A stretch of 64,000 bases of DNA from Micropterus salmoides. Its lineage: Eukaryota; Chordata; Actinopteri; Centrarchiformes; Centrarchidae. The stretch spans positions 13,726,899 through 13,790,898 of the forward strand of contig NW_024040485.1 of assembly GCF_014851395.1 (NCBI RefSeq), written 5' to 3'. The position numbers and the translations under genes were made by a program. Under the pieces are notes generated by a model. That model saw only the letters and a list, made by a program, of their open reading frames with translations. It did no database searches and was not told the DNA's origin. Below are positions 39,061-51,281 of this stretch, piece after piece; position 1 is the first letter of the stretch; every line of letters begins with the position of its first letter.

Positions 39061-42000
39061 CATTATTCAATCTGGTATGTGCCACCATCATCCCCCCTCC
39101 TCGTCTTAGACACCTGATTTACAGGATATATCTGAGTATGTTACATGCACCCCAAATTAAGCAGGTTATGCTTCAAGATGCTGTGTGTAGGACAGTGACT
39201 TGGTGCCCTCTAGTGCTGACATAGCAAATCTGTAAGTTTGCAATTTTGGCCAGAATACAGGAGGTGGACACAGTAAAATGAACAAATGTGCAATATACTT
39301 TAATAAAAGACAAGACAACTACAATTATTAATGCAACCTTTATGAAGCCTGCAATCATTTTATTTGGTTGGGAGATAGAGGTGTTCTTCTAAATACATGG
39401 TAACATGGGGTTTTAAGCCATGCTTTGTAGGGTTCCTGTTATTCTGGCCACCCTCGGGCAACACAGCTAATGACCATACGATCTATATGGAGAAATGAAC
39501 CAACCTCTTTCTGTTGTCATCTGAACCTGAGGAGGATGAGTCTCTTCTATGCCTTTTCTTCTTTTTTTCCTTCTTCTTTTTCTCCTTTTTGCTCTTCTTT
39601 TCTTTCTTTTTCTTTTTGCTCTCATGCCTATGGAGTTAAAAAAAAAAAGAAAAGCAGCAGAGATAATTATTACTGAAGTAAACACACGAAACTGGAGACG
39701 AGGTTTTATGTTTTTGTGTGTGAAATATCATGGGTGTTCAAAAAGTTATCAAAGTTGGTAACAGATAATGCAACACACCGTTGTTCCACATCCCCTTTTT
39801 CCACACTTTGAGTGTCCTTTGTTGTTGAGGTATCTGGACCAACCGCTGTTTTGTGGTGCTGCAAAGAAAGCATTTCTTTAATAACTACATCGAGTTGTAG
39901 ACCAAATAAATAAACTCAACTCTTAAAAGTCTCTTCACCATCGCAAAAGATATTCAAAAGGCCCGGTTTTCCATCCATCAAACTGCTTTGCACTCCCATT
40001 ATAAACACCTGCATCTTCAGTGGAATTTGTCAGCAAGGAGAAGAGAAAACTTACTGTAAAAACTGGCAAGCCTATTTTCGCTGCCTCCTTTTCCTTCTGG
40101 GAGAGCACCATTTTTCTTGACCCTGCGCTATAGATGTAAACACTCATTAATAAAACACACTTTACAGTAACCGTGCATTAAGATGAAAGGCTCTTAACAC
40201 CACCTAAATGTCAAGAGGAACATTTTACTAAAAAGTAGGATCTTAATGAACCAAAACACTCAAAAATGCTGCATTTAAAAGGATATCCAAATATGATATC
40301 CAAATGCTCACAAATACTTCTGACATTATTATAGGTGAATACTTTTAAATAATTGTTAATGTAAGCATTTAGCGATTTATGATTGTGATTTTCCATTTTG
40401 ATTTCCGCATATTCTCATGAATAAATTATATGTTTAATCAGAACATGGTTATTTATTTTTCCATTCCATTGCGCGTTTTCCTTTCCCACACATACCGTCC
40501 CTTTTACTGATTCATTTTATATGGTTGCTTTGTGTATTAAGTTGTTTTATCCCAAAGTTGACAGTGTTCTTAAGAAAGAGGAAAAAAAAACAAAAAACAC
40601 CTGGAGCTTCCCAATCCTGAGACACGGTCTACATTTCTCTCTTCACCATCAACTTCTTCCCTTCTGCAAACATCCGCAAGGTCCTGGTATCAAAATTGGG
40701 AAAATTCACATCATTCAACCTTTTTAACAACGGCAGCTTCTTTTTAAAGATGTTCACAAGCTTTTGAGTGAAAGCAAGACCAAACAAAGTGACATACCTC
40801 TTTGGTCAGGCCTGTTGGTTGCCTCTTTATATTCTTGTGTCCTCTAGATGGAGAATAGAAAAGAGAAAAATTGATTTGCTGGCCCACACCTGCGTTTGTC
40901 AACCATTTCTTTTATAGAAAGTTATACGTACAGGGCAGCCATCAGTGCCTCATGCTCTGCAGCCTTGACGGCCGCAAGTTCTTCCTCTTTGGACAAAGCT
41001 GCGCTGCCTTTTTTGTCTCTTGCATACCATGTCAGATCTTTGCCTTTCTGCCATCGTCCTACTGGTGCCATCAAAGAGTTCCCTGGGAACAAGACAGAAG
41101 AATTGAGAGCGGATGAGAAAGAGTGTGTTGTACCTGTTATTTCAACTGTATTGTACAGCTAGTTTTACTTTTAATGTAGAGACGGACACTGGAGTGAGTA
41201 TAAAGGTGCAAATTGTAAAATGCTATGTTGCATCCATGGGGATTATAATAGGCCTTAAGGTGTGTAGATTTTAACAGCACATATCGATGGACATTTTCTG
41301 ATTCAGATTATAAGCCCTACATTCAATTAAAACTCATGGATGTAGTACTCCAAACAAAAACACAATGAGCATACAATCTGTCATGGGTCAATGGAGCAAC
41401 TTCAAAGGAGGTCACCTGATGGAGTCAGTCATTTTGAATCTTGAAGCTTATGATGATGTAGGAGGGCTGCAGCAAACAATCATATTCATTATCAATTACT
41501 CTGCCAGTTATTTTCTGGATTCTGTGGTTTATCCTTTTGTGCGCATCACCAAAGATTCAACAAAGTCTCACAACAAATATGTGGCATTTTTGCTTGACTA
41601 ATCTATAATGATATTGGCATTTGTAGATACTGACTTGACCATCTAAACTCATAGACATTTGGCAGTGATATTTCACTTTCGGGAATGCAACTTTTGGGTC
41701 ACATCCTCTTCCCCAGTCACCATACTTTAAAACAAAATAAAAACTCTGCTGCTGCTGACAAGACAGTATATGTGGTGACAATAAGCTTTATGATATATAA
41801 ATATAATGGGTTTTTTACGCGAGTTCATGTCCCCAAAGCAGTTGTTGGGTAATTGTATTTATCCTTTAATGCCACAGCTGTGGTGGGTGCTACGTAGTTC
41901 TTGTTTGGCATGCTGACCTGTGTACAGCGGAGTGGCTAACGTTACGTGTGTCTGCTCAGCAACAGCAAAGAAAGCCAGGACCTGCAGTTTGTGGACTACA

Positions 42001-42319
42001 AACAAGACTAAAATCGAGACAGTACCCCAGCCCGGACACTGTGTAATGAAGGACTCTACAACAAAAGGTATGAAAAAGCAGCAGGTAGCGTACTGAAGCC
42101 ATGGCGTCTGGCTGTGATTTTAAAAGTCCTGCTCTGTTGGTTTCGAGTTAGCAGACAGCTATTAGCAATGTGTCTGCTTAGCGCTGATAGCGGACTTGAC
42201 TGACAGGGTTTTTCAAACTTACCGAGATAATTTTCTCTGTGTTTATCGCCTTTTACGTCATCCCAGTTGAACTGGTCCTGGCCCCCTCGGACCCCTCCAG
42301 ATCTCGAGGAACCAAACAT
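38534..42319 (-). CDS. mmtag2: C1orf35 / MMTAG2-like lysine-rich protein
   Basis: Orthologue of human C1orf35 (multiple myeloma tumour-associated protein 2), a poorly understood basic protein. Eight exons, in order of transcription: 42319-42223, 41082-40932, 40843-40798, 40683-40601, 40127-40055, 39858-39779, 39627-39505 and 38789-38534. Phases join throughout, giving 302 aa against about 263 in human. It starts MFGSSRSGGVRGGQDQFNW and continues with NSLMAPVGRWQKGKDLTWYA, both hallmarks of the family. EKEAAKIGLPVFT marks the next conserved block. Exon 7 encodes an almost pure Lys/Glu tract followed by a Ser/Asp patch. The last exon is His/Ser/Arg-rich and ends RRRHDTDSDD. The basic tracts suggest nuclear or RNA-associated location, which is inference. 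The exon 1 start has A at -3. Confidence 0.9.
39016..39059. repeat. (TA)n microsatellite in mmtag2 intron 7
   Basis: About 22 uninterrupted TA units between mmtag2 exons 7 and 8. Confidence 0.9.
39202..39217 (-). promoter_or_regulatory. Weak CTCF-like motif, reverse
   Basis: GGTGCCCTCTAGTGCT reads on the minus strand as AGCACTAGAGGGCACC, a partial CTCF core, within an mmtag2 intron. Confidence 0.25.
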
Positions 42320-42443
42320 TTTAGTCCGATCCTTTGAGGACTTGGAGAAAAGCGTGTGTGCTGTTAGCTTAACCCACTGACTTTAGCCGCATTAGCACAC
42401 GAGCAGCGCGGCCTTCCGCATCCAATCATCCGGGGAGTTCTGC
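42320..42443. promoter_or_regulatory. Bidirectional mmtag2 / guk1 promoter and guk1 first exon
   Basis: Only 124 bp separate the mmtag2 start codon (minus strand) from a strong plus-strand splice donor, TCTGCG followed by GTAAGT at 42444, which best fits a non-coding first exon of guk1. The stretch is GC-rich and contains a CCAAT box (42422-42426) and an ETS-like CTTCCG, and no TATA box is obvious. This is the usual layout of a housekeeping divergent promoter. Confidence 0.55.
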
Positions 42444-43379
42444 GGTAAGTTTAACCGGTTAACCTCGCTGTGTTGACTGGAAAAAAATGTTTCCTGGTGG
42501 TAGTATTTTGGACACTGAAAGGTATCCGGTAACTAATTCTGTCTCTGTTGGGTAAAGCAGTTTCCAGCTCTTAACATTAAGTTACTCTGCGGCCTACAAA
42601 CCAAAGCTATGAGTGTCGTGTCCGTGCGCATATGTGTCCCCCCTTTAAAGGAGAAACTACAGCTACCAGTCAGTTACATACATATATTTAAAATAGGTGC
42701 TTTTCTTCTTGGGCTAATGTTAATAAAAACTTCTGTGCTTTTGTCGCGCGCATTCTCGACGCTCGCGAACGTAACGTGGTGATGTTTTGGCCCGCAGTGA
42801 TGACGTAGGCTGCAAATTTTTTTCCCAATGGCTGTGACAGCAAAGACACAGAGCAGAGGAGGGAGGAAATTCTCCTGAGACGGGCCCAAAGTCTTGGACT
42901 AACGTAACCTCCCGATGTACATGAGATATTTTTCCAGGCTATTTTCAGGTAGGAAGGAAGTCATTTGTCTCTCTCCTGTTATATTTGAATGATCTGCCAT
43001 TTAACTCTAGCTAATAGTGCCATTCATAGTAGTGCCATTGTCTTTCAGTGTGATAGAAGTCAGGTTGTTTCTACTACGTTGTTGCAGGGGAGTGTGATTG
43101 TTGTGTGTTCACTGAGCAGGATTAAGTTAAGATGATGCAACGTTACCTTAAATTTAATCGTTGGTGTGCTTGCTGCTGCACAGCAATGCTGTCTTGCATA
43201 CTTGCCTGGTTGTTAGTGTGATTTCTGTGCAACAAATGTAATGTCATCAAGAATGGTGCATTATTACCTGTAGATAGGAGCAATCGGTGATAAGTGTTTT
43301 GTAACAGTCCCGTAGACATCTGTTGTATGTGTTTATCAGCCATTGCATATAAAGGTCATACTCTCTGTTATACATGCCC

Positions 43380-43572
43380 ATGTGTATATGCGCTCATGTA
43401 TATGTGCACATGTAAATATCTGCAACGTTGTTCTTCTATTCCATATTTATATATTTCTATATTTATTTATGTTGACTGTATCTTTGTCTACGTGTAGCAC
43501 CTTATCACCACAGCAAATTCCTCGTATGTGTAAAACACTACTTGGCAATAAAGCTCCTTCTAATTCTGATGC
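43380..43572 (+). mobile_element. 3' tail of a non-LTR retrotransposon
   Basis: The sequence CAAATTCCTCGTATGTGTAA, then TTGGCAATAAAGCTCCTTCT and a final AATTCTGATG, matches the 3' ends of a common fish non-LTR family that finishes in (TTCTGA)n. No coding part is present. The left limit is approximate. Confidence 0.5.
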
Positions 43573-44017
43573 CATACTGTATTAAGGCCTAATCCTGAGG
43601 CCTTTTAAATCCCCCATTCTCTCCTGTGTCTTTAAGTCAGCCAGTACTTCAATTCGTTTATGTATGACTGTAAAGTTATCCAAAAATCCTACTTGTCAGT
43701 ATCAATGCAGAAAGCAATCTCACACATTTTCTTTAGGAAATGCTTCCCTAGTTTGTGTTGATCATCCTTAAAACATTAATTCAGCCTATCCAAGCAAGTC
43801 ACATTTTTTGGCACCTAACAGTGAGTCATAGTTTACTTTTTTTTATCTGTTAGATAATTCTGGCATAGGATTATAAACACTCACTATAATATTGAAACAT
43901 GGAAAGTGCTGTATTGCAGTTTCTGTGTGCTATGTTTGGATTCACAGAAAACATGCTGGAATTAAGATCAACAACCAACAACACTGCTCTCTGGACAAAT
44001 ACTGCATGTTGCTCTTT

Positions 44018-44218
44018 CTAGGGCGGCAACAAACAATTATTTTCATTAGTGATTAGTCAGTAAACTGCTTTTTTGATTCAAAAAGTGCGTATTTTGTCCA
44101 GACAACAGTTCAAAACCCAAAGATATTCAGTATGCTCATATAAGACAAAGACAGGCATTTAATGATCACATTTGAGAAGCACTAATTGGTTAATCAACTT
44201 ACTGTTTCAGCTATCAGA
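44018..44218 (+). mobile_element. Common percomorph non-autonomous DNA element
   Basis: It begins CTAGGGCGGCAACAAACAAT and ends near TTACTGTTTCAGCT, with an internal AACCCAAAGATATTCAGT. These are the ends and core of an abundant fish repeat whose intact copies start TAGGGCTGCAACTAACGATT and end in the inverse. A further fragment starts at about 44384 (GGGGCTGTAACGAACAGC). Confidence 0.6.
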
Positions 44219-46060
44219 CTGAACACATGAGCAGAGACCTGATAGATTTCACATGATTTAAATTTTGTTCCAAGCAAATGTCAATCACATGAGGTTTACT
44301 GCACATGGGTCGGCCCATGCTGACTGAAAACTCTCGTGTCTTTCATTTCCTGTCTCGCAGTTCAGTGCCAGTTTCACACTGGGGCTGTAACGAACAGCTG
44401 TTCTGCGTATAAGGTTATCTGTTTATTTGTAATCATTTGTTGTCTCTAAAATGTCTGAACTTGTGATAAATGACCCTCTGTTGGTTAAAGTTATAAATTA
44501 AAATAGCATATTTGGTCTGACTGGCAGCAGCAGAGCAAAAATATTGATACAAATATAGGAAACATTAGGAAATTAGATTTTTCACTCAAAAGCTTGTGTT
44601 TACGTATGGTAACGGAGCCGATCCACATTGCCCAAATAGAATCATTGATTACTTTTGAAAATCCTGTGATGGATGGTTTTTAGGAGTTAAAACCGAATGA
44701 ATACCGAAAAAATGCTGAGGCATCTTCACTTGCTTATGAAAAAGGGACTCGTGCACCTTTTAATGAACCATGTGGCTGTTTACTGGAAACATTCAAGAGG
44801 CAATGGAGAATGCCTCTTGTCATTTGCACCTGCAAAGACAAGCTTGCTGCATCTAGTTTGCCTGGAGAACAAGCAGGCTCATAATGCTGTGAATAGATCT
44901 TAGAGGCTTGCCAAAGTCCAGCAAAATTAACTTTTGTTTTTAAAGATGGATTAGGATAAGATGCATGTGTACATAAATTTTAATTTGGTAGATACCCTTA
45001 TTGTCATATGGAATATCTCATTTTTGGACTAATTGCAAACCTGTCTTATACCTGACATTGATGTGAGTAATAGGCCTGTAACCAATAATGATTGATTATG
45101 ATTAGCTTTTGACTTCTTTAAACTCAATTGGACAGCCAAATACTTTTTCTTCACCCATAGAAGAGATCACACTAGTAATTACTTAGGAGAAAGGAGGGTT
45201 GTCTTAGCCTTCTATTCAACATTTTAAATTTGTCTTGGACAACAAAATCTACTGGGGTGTAAACCTGGCCATGCCCTGTTTTTTCCTCCCCTCCTCCCAT
45301 CTGTACTTGTTCACAATCTACCAGCACACAATCACACCCTCCATGTTCACTTGAATTTCCTGTCTGCTCGAGCTCTGTGTGTACAGAGGAAAGGTAAGGA
45401 GGAACACTACAGGCATTACATTGTTCTTTACTTGAGTAGCTCACCTAAAAATGTTGGTAATGAATGAAACATTGTGTTGAATATCACCGCACAGGGAATG
45501 TAAGATTTTGAAGTCACTAGTCTACAAAGATGTATAATACAAGTACTGTGCTTATAGGTTTGTCAGTGATTGGATGGCTGCATTGACTAGATAAAGAGAG
45601 TTTTAAGTTGTCGTTTACTTGAATATGAGCCCTTATCTATATTAAAAGCAATTTTTCTTGTTAGCTGCTCTGTTTTTCTCCCAAGCGGAGTAGGGCTCCC
45701 CAATTAGTGAGTAATTGCTCCTCGACAGCACCACAGTAACCTCATGGCTTGGCAACCAGTTGATTGCCTCTGTTGTTGTGGGGGAGGGGGGGGGGGGTTG
45801 TTTTTGTTTTTAGTTTCATTTGGTTCGCCTTTGAGGAACCTCCGTCTTATCATTTTTATCATGTTTATCCCACCAGAGTGAAGCTTGCCTAAATATGTTA
45901 ACCCTCTGTAATGTTGAGAAAGGTCTTTTCTTTTTAAAGCCCTTTGTTTGGGCACAGACAGGTTTGGTTCTATAACAGCTCGTGCCATAAGATTTCAGTG
46001 GATTTGTTTCATCCCACTTGTTTCCAGTACTGAACTCTCCTCTCCACCTCTCCTTTAGCT

Positions 46061-48788
46061 ATGGCTGGACCCAGGCCCGTGGTTCTTAGCGGCCCGTCCG
46101 GGGCAGGGAAGAGCACTCTGCTGAAGAAGCTCATGAAAGAATATGACAGTGTCTTTGGCTTTAGCGTCTCCCGTAAGCGCGCCACTCTACAACAAAGCAT
46201 TTTTCATTAATTTTGTTGGATGGAGATGTGGATGTTTTACATGTGTCCTTAATATCACACATACAAGCAAAAGCAGTTTTATATTCAAATAGGGCAGCAA
46301 CTAAATTTACATTACATTAAACTTATTTGGCAGACGCTTTTATCCAAAGTGACTTACATTTGAGGAACAGCATACAAGCATTAACAGAGCATCAACAACT
46401 GACAACACATACTAGTAAGGGCAGCAATAAACACTAGTAATAGCTAATAGCATGTATGGCATCAATGGGGTAAATACCTAGGGAAAGAAGTAAAAGTTAA
46501 AAAAGTGCAATCAATGCAAGATAATTGTAAGGGGATAGAAGAAGAAGGGCACAGGAAGTGCATGTTAGGGGTTAGAGGTAAGATTTTCTGTGTTTTGTTT
46601 GGAAAAAAAACCCACTGAAGCTGGACCCATATTCTTTTTTTGCTGCGATGATTAGTCAATTGATCGATGAGTCCACTGACAGAAAATTATTCTGCAAATA
46701 TTTTAATAATTGTTTAAATGTCTTATCAATCTGCAGATACAACAAGAAATCCTCGACCTGGAGAAGAGAATGGCAAAGGTACTGCTTGTTCCTCTTCTTT
46801 CACGAGCACTGTTACAGTAAATCACCTTTGTAGCTTTCTTTATCTGTATTCCCTATGTCTCCTTTCAGATTACCATTATGTCACACGTGAGGTGATGCAA
46901 ATGGGTATTGACAAAGGCGATTTCATTGAGAATGCAGAGTTTTCTGGGAACATGTATGGGACGAGTAAAGCTGCTGTGCAAGACGTCCAGGCAAAGAACC
47001 TCATCTGTATACTTGACATTGACATGCAGGGTGTGAGGAACATCAAAACGACGGACCTCAATCCAATCTACATCTCTATCCAGCCACCCTCCATGGCTGT
47101 CCTGGTAAGCAAAGAAGGAAATGCACTTCATTTAATTGATGCCATGCACACACGTCTGGAGGTTCCTATTTTCCCGTGAGAGAGAAGATCCTGGGTGTCG
47201 TACAGGCTTTGGACGCTCAGAATATTTCTGAAAACTTTCTTTACATCAAAGCATTTTGTGGATTTGTATTCTTTTAGGAAAAACGTTTAAGAGACAGAAA
47301 AACCGAGTCAGAGGAGAACCTCCAGAAGCGTTTACGTGCAGCCATGGTGGACATGCAGTTTAGTGAGTATTTATTATTTGTTTGAAAAAATTTAACCACA
47401 TAAACACAACTTTGAACATAAGTATATCTCCTTCTAGGTAAAGAACCTGGTGTATTTGATGCCGTAATCGTCAATGATAATTTGGAAGATGCTTATGGGC
47501 AGTTAAAAAATGCCCTTCTGGAGGTGAGTTAACTCATGTAGAACACAGTCCTTGACTTTAGATAATCAACACACATTAAAACACTGTTTTGTGTCCATGG
47601 GTGATTTAAAGAGTTTGGAGAGTTGTGTCTTTTTTAATTTTATTTAGCCTTACCAAAGCCACCAAACAAAAGAGCAAAAGTGTAAGGCATTGAATAAACA
47701 TAATGTTTATCTGCTCTAATGTAAGCTTGACATGTTAGCCTGTCTGGCTAATTTGCTTACTACCTACAGGAGTAACGCAGTGTTACTTCCAAGCGGTCAA
47801 GAGTTACCATATTATTAGCTAACTACATTATTTTGTGGGGTTATAGGTTATATTAGAAAGTGCCCCACTCACAACAAGCACGTGCATGATAATGTACCAG
47901 AGTTTACCACAGTCTATATATAAGTTTACATTGTCCTCTTCTTTCTTGGATTCGGTGGACTTTATACTAGCCAAACATTAACGCTACGTTTGCCTTACAC
48001 ACTGGTGAGGCCTCATCCTAAAATCCTTTTCTCATGGAACGTTAAAACTGTAAATACTAACAATAAAGATTATATCTAATTTCTGTCTTGACTGTCCAAG
48101 AATGTAAGAATCCAAACAGGATTATGTTAGCTAATAGTATGATCTTATATTTTGGCTAACTAGCTCTACATGGCAATACAAGAACATTGCTGTTTCTTTA
48201 TTTCCATGTCCCCTTCATGAATTGTCAATGAGGATGAGGATAATTCTTTGCCCGAGGCATGTAACTTTAGCACAACTAGTACATTAAGGATTTTCAAACA
48301 ACTCATGTAGCTAACTTTTGCTTAATTTACTAGCTTAGTTAGCTACAGCTGATAAAATTGACAGTCCCCCACTAAAAGTGAGAGGACTGCTTTTGTCCAC
48401 TTCTGTCTGAAATCAAGTACCAACTGGCTCAAAATTTCATGTACATTTAGGGGTTGATCTGCCCCCCTTATTATAAATTGCATATGTGGTATGCAAGGGA
48501 AAAGCATGACAGGCATAGCAACAGTATTTAGGAGTGGCGGGGCTTAGCTTCACTTCATTTTAGCATGTCACAGATATACACGAAGTTGTCTTCAAAGCAA
48601 CTGACACGAGAATCTTGCAAAAGGCAAATTCAACTGTGCCATCTGGCTTTGAATTTCTTAGTCCATTGTTGTAGATTTGTTTGTATTTCCTGCCCAACAT
48701 GACCTACTCGTATTGGGAGCATAAAAAAATATTTCTTTTCCTTCTCTAGGAAATTACTAAGGTCAAGAAAGTCAACATGTCTTCGTAA
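46061..48788 (+). CDS. guk1: Guanylate kinase 1
   Basis: Cytosolic enzyme that converts GMP and ATP to GDP and ADP in purine salvage. Six coding exons: 46061-46172, 46737-46778, 46869-47104, 47278-47362, 47438-47523 and 48750-48788; phases join, giving 199 aa (human 197). The P-loop GPSGAGKST is at residues 11-19. The GMP-binding lid follows in SHTTRNPRPGEENGKDYHYV, then DFIENAEFSGNMYGTS, and the family signature around GVRNIKTTDLNPIYISIQPP. The region KEPGVFDAVIVNDNLEDAYG precedes a short lysine-rich C-terminus. The ATG has G at -3 and +4. Intron 5 (47524-48749) is the longest within the coding part and shows no clear feature. mmtag2 diverges from guk1's inferred first exon, and obscn ends convergently downstream. 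Confidence 0.95.
46300..46400 (+). mobile_element. Teleost interspersed repeat in guk1 intron
   Basis: Contains TTTGGCAGACGCTTTTATCC followed by AAAGTGACTTACATT, a motif found very widely in fish interspersed repeats, preceded by an ACATTACATTA tract. Family not assigned; limits approximate. Confidence 0.55.
46637..46730 (+). mobile_element. DNA-element fragment abutting a guk1 splice acceptor
   Basis: GCTGCGATGATTAGTCAATT and then GATCGATGAG, GACAGAAAATTATTCTGCAA and TTTTAATAATTGTTTAAATG match the right part of the same percomorph element as at 44018-44218. It runs to within a few bases of the acceptor CTGCAG of the second coding exon at 46737. Confidence 0.5.
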
Positions 48789-51281
48789 GACACAGCAGCA
48801 GTCTGCCTCGTTTGTTTGGTCCCATCCAGCCACTCCTCACAAAACCACAGACCTCCATTCCAGTCGTGAACATTCCCTCAGATGGTGGTCTATGAATACG
48901 TACAGTAGGGTTTACCGAATTATATATTACATAATGTAAAGTGGAACATTTTTTTAACTATCGGGAAGTGCTTTCCATGTTTTTATTTTGATTTGTATGA
49001 AGAAAAAATACTCCAATAATGCTTACTTGATGTTCTGTTGGGTTTACTAAACACAGATACCACTTCCAGCAATGTTATATCCTCCCCACCAACCTGGACT
49101 AAACAGAGAGTATTTTAAGGGTTTGAAAGAGTTTCTGGGTATCGTGTTGTGAGTTATGCTACTCTTATAACTTGAGAGTTTTTTGTGCTGCCAGTCGCAC
49201 TGTGTTGATGGGGAAACAGACCCATTGAAATGTACTGGAGACACAGACAGTGAGAGTTTGATGTCAGGACCCTGTGCTAACTCCATTAAAGTGTGGTCTG
49301 CTGGTTAACCATATGTGCTCTAGTTGGTAGAGGTAGAAAATTATAATATAGCTTTTTTATTTTTTTTTATAACAGAACAATTTTACTTTTAGTTTTAAAT
49401 TTGTAATACTTTTATATTGTGTAACTATCATTTTTTAGCTTAACTTGTCCAGTAAAATGACATTCAGTGGACTGTTTTGATTCCTAGCTAAAGGAGGGGG
49501 TTTTAACATTACAGGACAATTAAAGTTTTGGCATGTTTTTATATTACATTGCTTAGAATCAAGCATACAAATCTCCTTTTACTTGAAAACCGAGAATATT
49601 TATGACTCATCTGTAATTTGTTTATTTTTTTCTCCATAACAGTCAAGTTTTTTTTAATTTTAAAGTGTCCACTTATACAGTAATTAAATGTTACATCATA
49701 CTCTCTGAGATGCATGCAGTTCTCTGGCTTTCCATTAACACTTAACCAGCTCTGTTAATAATGTGCATGTTGTGAAAAAAATGAAGTCCATTAAACGTCC
49801 AGCAGGAACACTGTCTGTTAAAACTTAATAAGTTACACTAAAATACTGAAAGAATTATTTGTATGTGTGCTATAAATAACAACTGTGAAAGAAACTGGCC
49901 ATAGTTATTATTTGCAGTACATTTATTTAATTCAGATTAAACACAGAGTACTCAAACATCTTTCCCCTAACTACACATGTACAGTACAAGCAATTACAAT
50001 CTGTTAATGCCTAAATGTTAATAAATAACATGATCCTTGTAACTAACTAAAATACCTTTTAAAAACAACACAACCACAAATCTTTAAGAGGCCAGTTACT
50101 GTATTCTAGTCACTTTTTAAATTGGATTGAGAAGGTAGTAAATTCTGTGAGCTCAAGTACTTTGCACAAACATCAAATATGAAATTACAGATCTGGTTGC
50201 TCCAGATGAACACCTATGCTTTGGAAAAGCAAATACATGCAGTCACTCCTCTAAATATCTATTACTTGCATATCAATGTCTCTGTGATATCCTGTGTATT
50301 CACAGGAAATTGCACTGCATTAACATACACAAAATGTCTAAAAAGCAGAGTATATCATTCAGTTCACAATGGCAGAAACATGTTTTGCAATAATAAATTA
50401 CGTAAATGCAGTCAAACACAGATCAGATGTGAAACAGGTTGTCAGTTCACCGACCAAATGATTTGCTCGGAGAAGTGTCATAAGCTGCAAACCAATAAAT
50501 CGTTCACAAACAACCAAAGTAGTAGAGAACTTCTGTTTGATTTTGCCAAACTGACTATAATTTGACCACACAGCTTTGATTAAACTCGACAACAGCCCAT
50601 GTACCACAACGGTCACCAAAGTTCTGTTATGTAAAATGAATTTACATAATCAGTGTTGCATATTTAAATAAATGTATAGCAATACTGAAGTAGAAACATG
50701 TAGACATGACCTCATGACTAGTCATTAGCTCCAACATTTGCTGCTCCAGAAATCCAAGGCACTGCAAAAGGCATAATTTCTTAAAAGGTACAAAAGTAAA
50801 ACCGAAAAAATATATATCTAAATATACTATATACCTATTTGTTTATGTATATAGCAAGAGTCTGCCTGGATGAGTTAATATTGATGGGTCAAGGTTCCTG
50901 ATTGTGTGAAGGAAACATGATTTTTTTTTTTTTTTTTTTTTAAATGTGTTCCTTTTTTTTCCCAACTCAATAACAGTCGTTGAAATTGTTCATCAGTAAA
51001 ATGTCAAACCTTAATTTCTTGGTTTCTGTCCACTGTTTGGGACTGACTTACAGTGACATAGTTATAACTACATTTTCCAACTCGCCTCGTCTAAAGAGAC
51101 CATCTGACTCTAACCACTTGGCAAGAAAAAGACTCAGAGCCTGTTTTCTGATGGGCAGCTTCAAAATGGAATGGTTTGTCAAATGCAGCAAATATACTTC
51201 AGGTTAGGATATGTCTTATGCATCATGTAAGTAGAAATGTCCCCATTTAAGACTAAGATGGTTTATGGTACCAAATTGCTA
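48789..51281. other. Convergent 3' UTR region between guk1 and obscn
   Basis: Holds the guk1 3' UTR, with ATTAAA candidates at 49285-49290 and about 49786-49791, and the obscn 3' UTR, with a minus-strand AATAAA at 49927-49922. A run of about 20 T lies at 50922-50941. No kinase, Ig or FN3 exon of obscurin-B type is seen on the minus strand, and no other gene. Confidence 0.5.

Larger units (their letters stand above)
42444..46060 (+). other. guk1: guk1 intron 1 (inferred)
   Basis: No coding exon is seen, and mrpl55, which lies between these genes in mammals, is not recognisable. The intron is rich in mobile-element pieces at 43380-43572, 44018-44218 and about 44384-44470. A poly-G tract lies at about 45780-45798. 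The intron end is TCCTTTAG just before the start codon. Confidence 0.45.

Noticed and set aside
39467..39685. Lys/Arg-rich minus-strand frame and Phe-rich plus-strand frames
   Set aside because: They are other-frame readings of the lysine-coding exon of mmtag2; the frame that fits phase with the neighbouring exons gives the Lys/Glu tract.
42444..46060. Search for mrpl55 between mmtag2 and guk1
   Set aside because: No frame resembles mitochondrial ribosomal protein L55 on either strand; the interval is mostly repeats.
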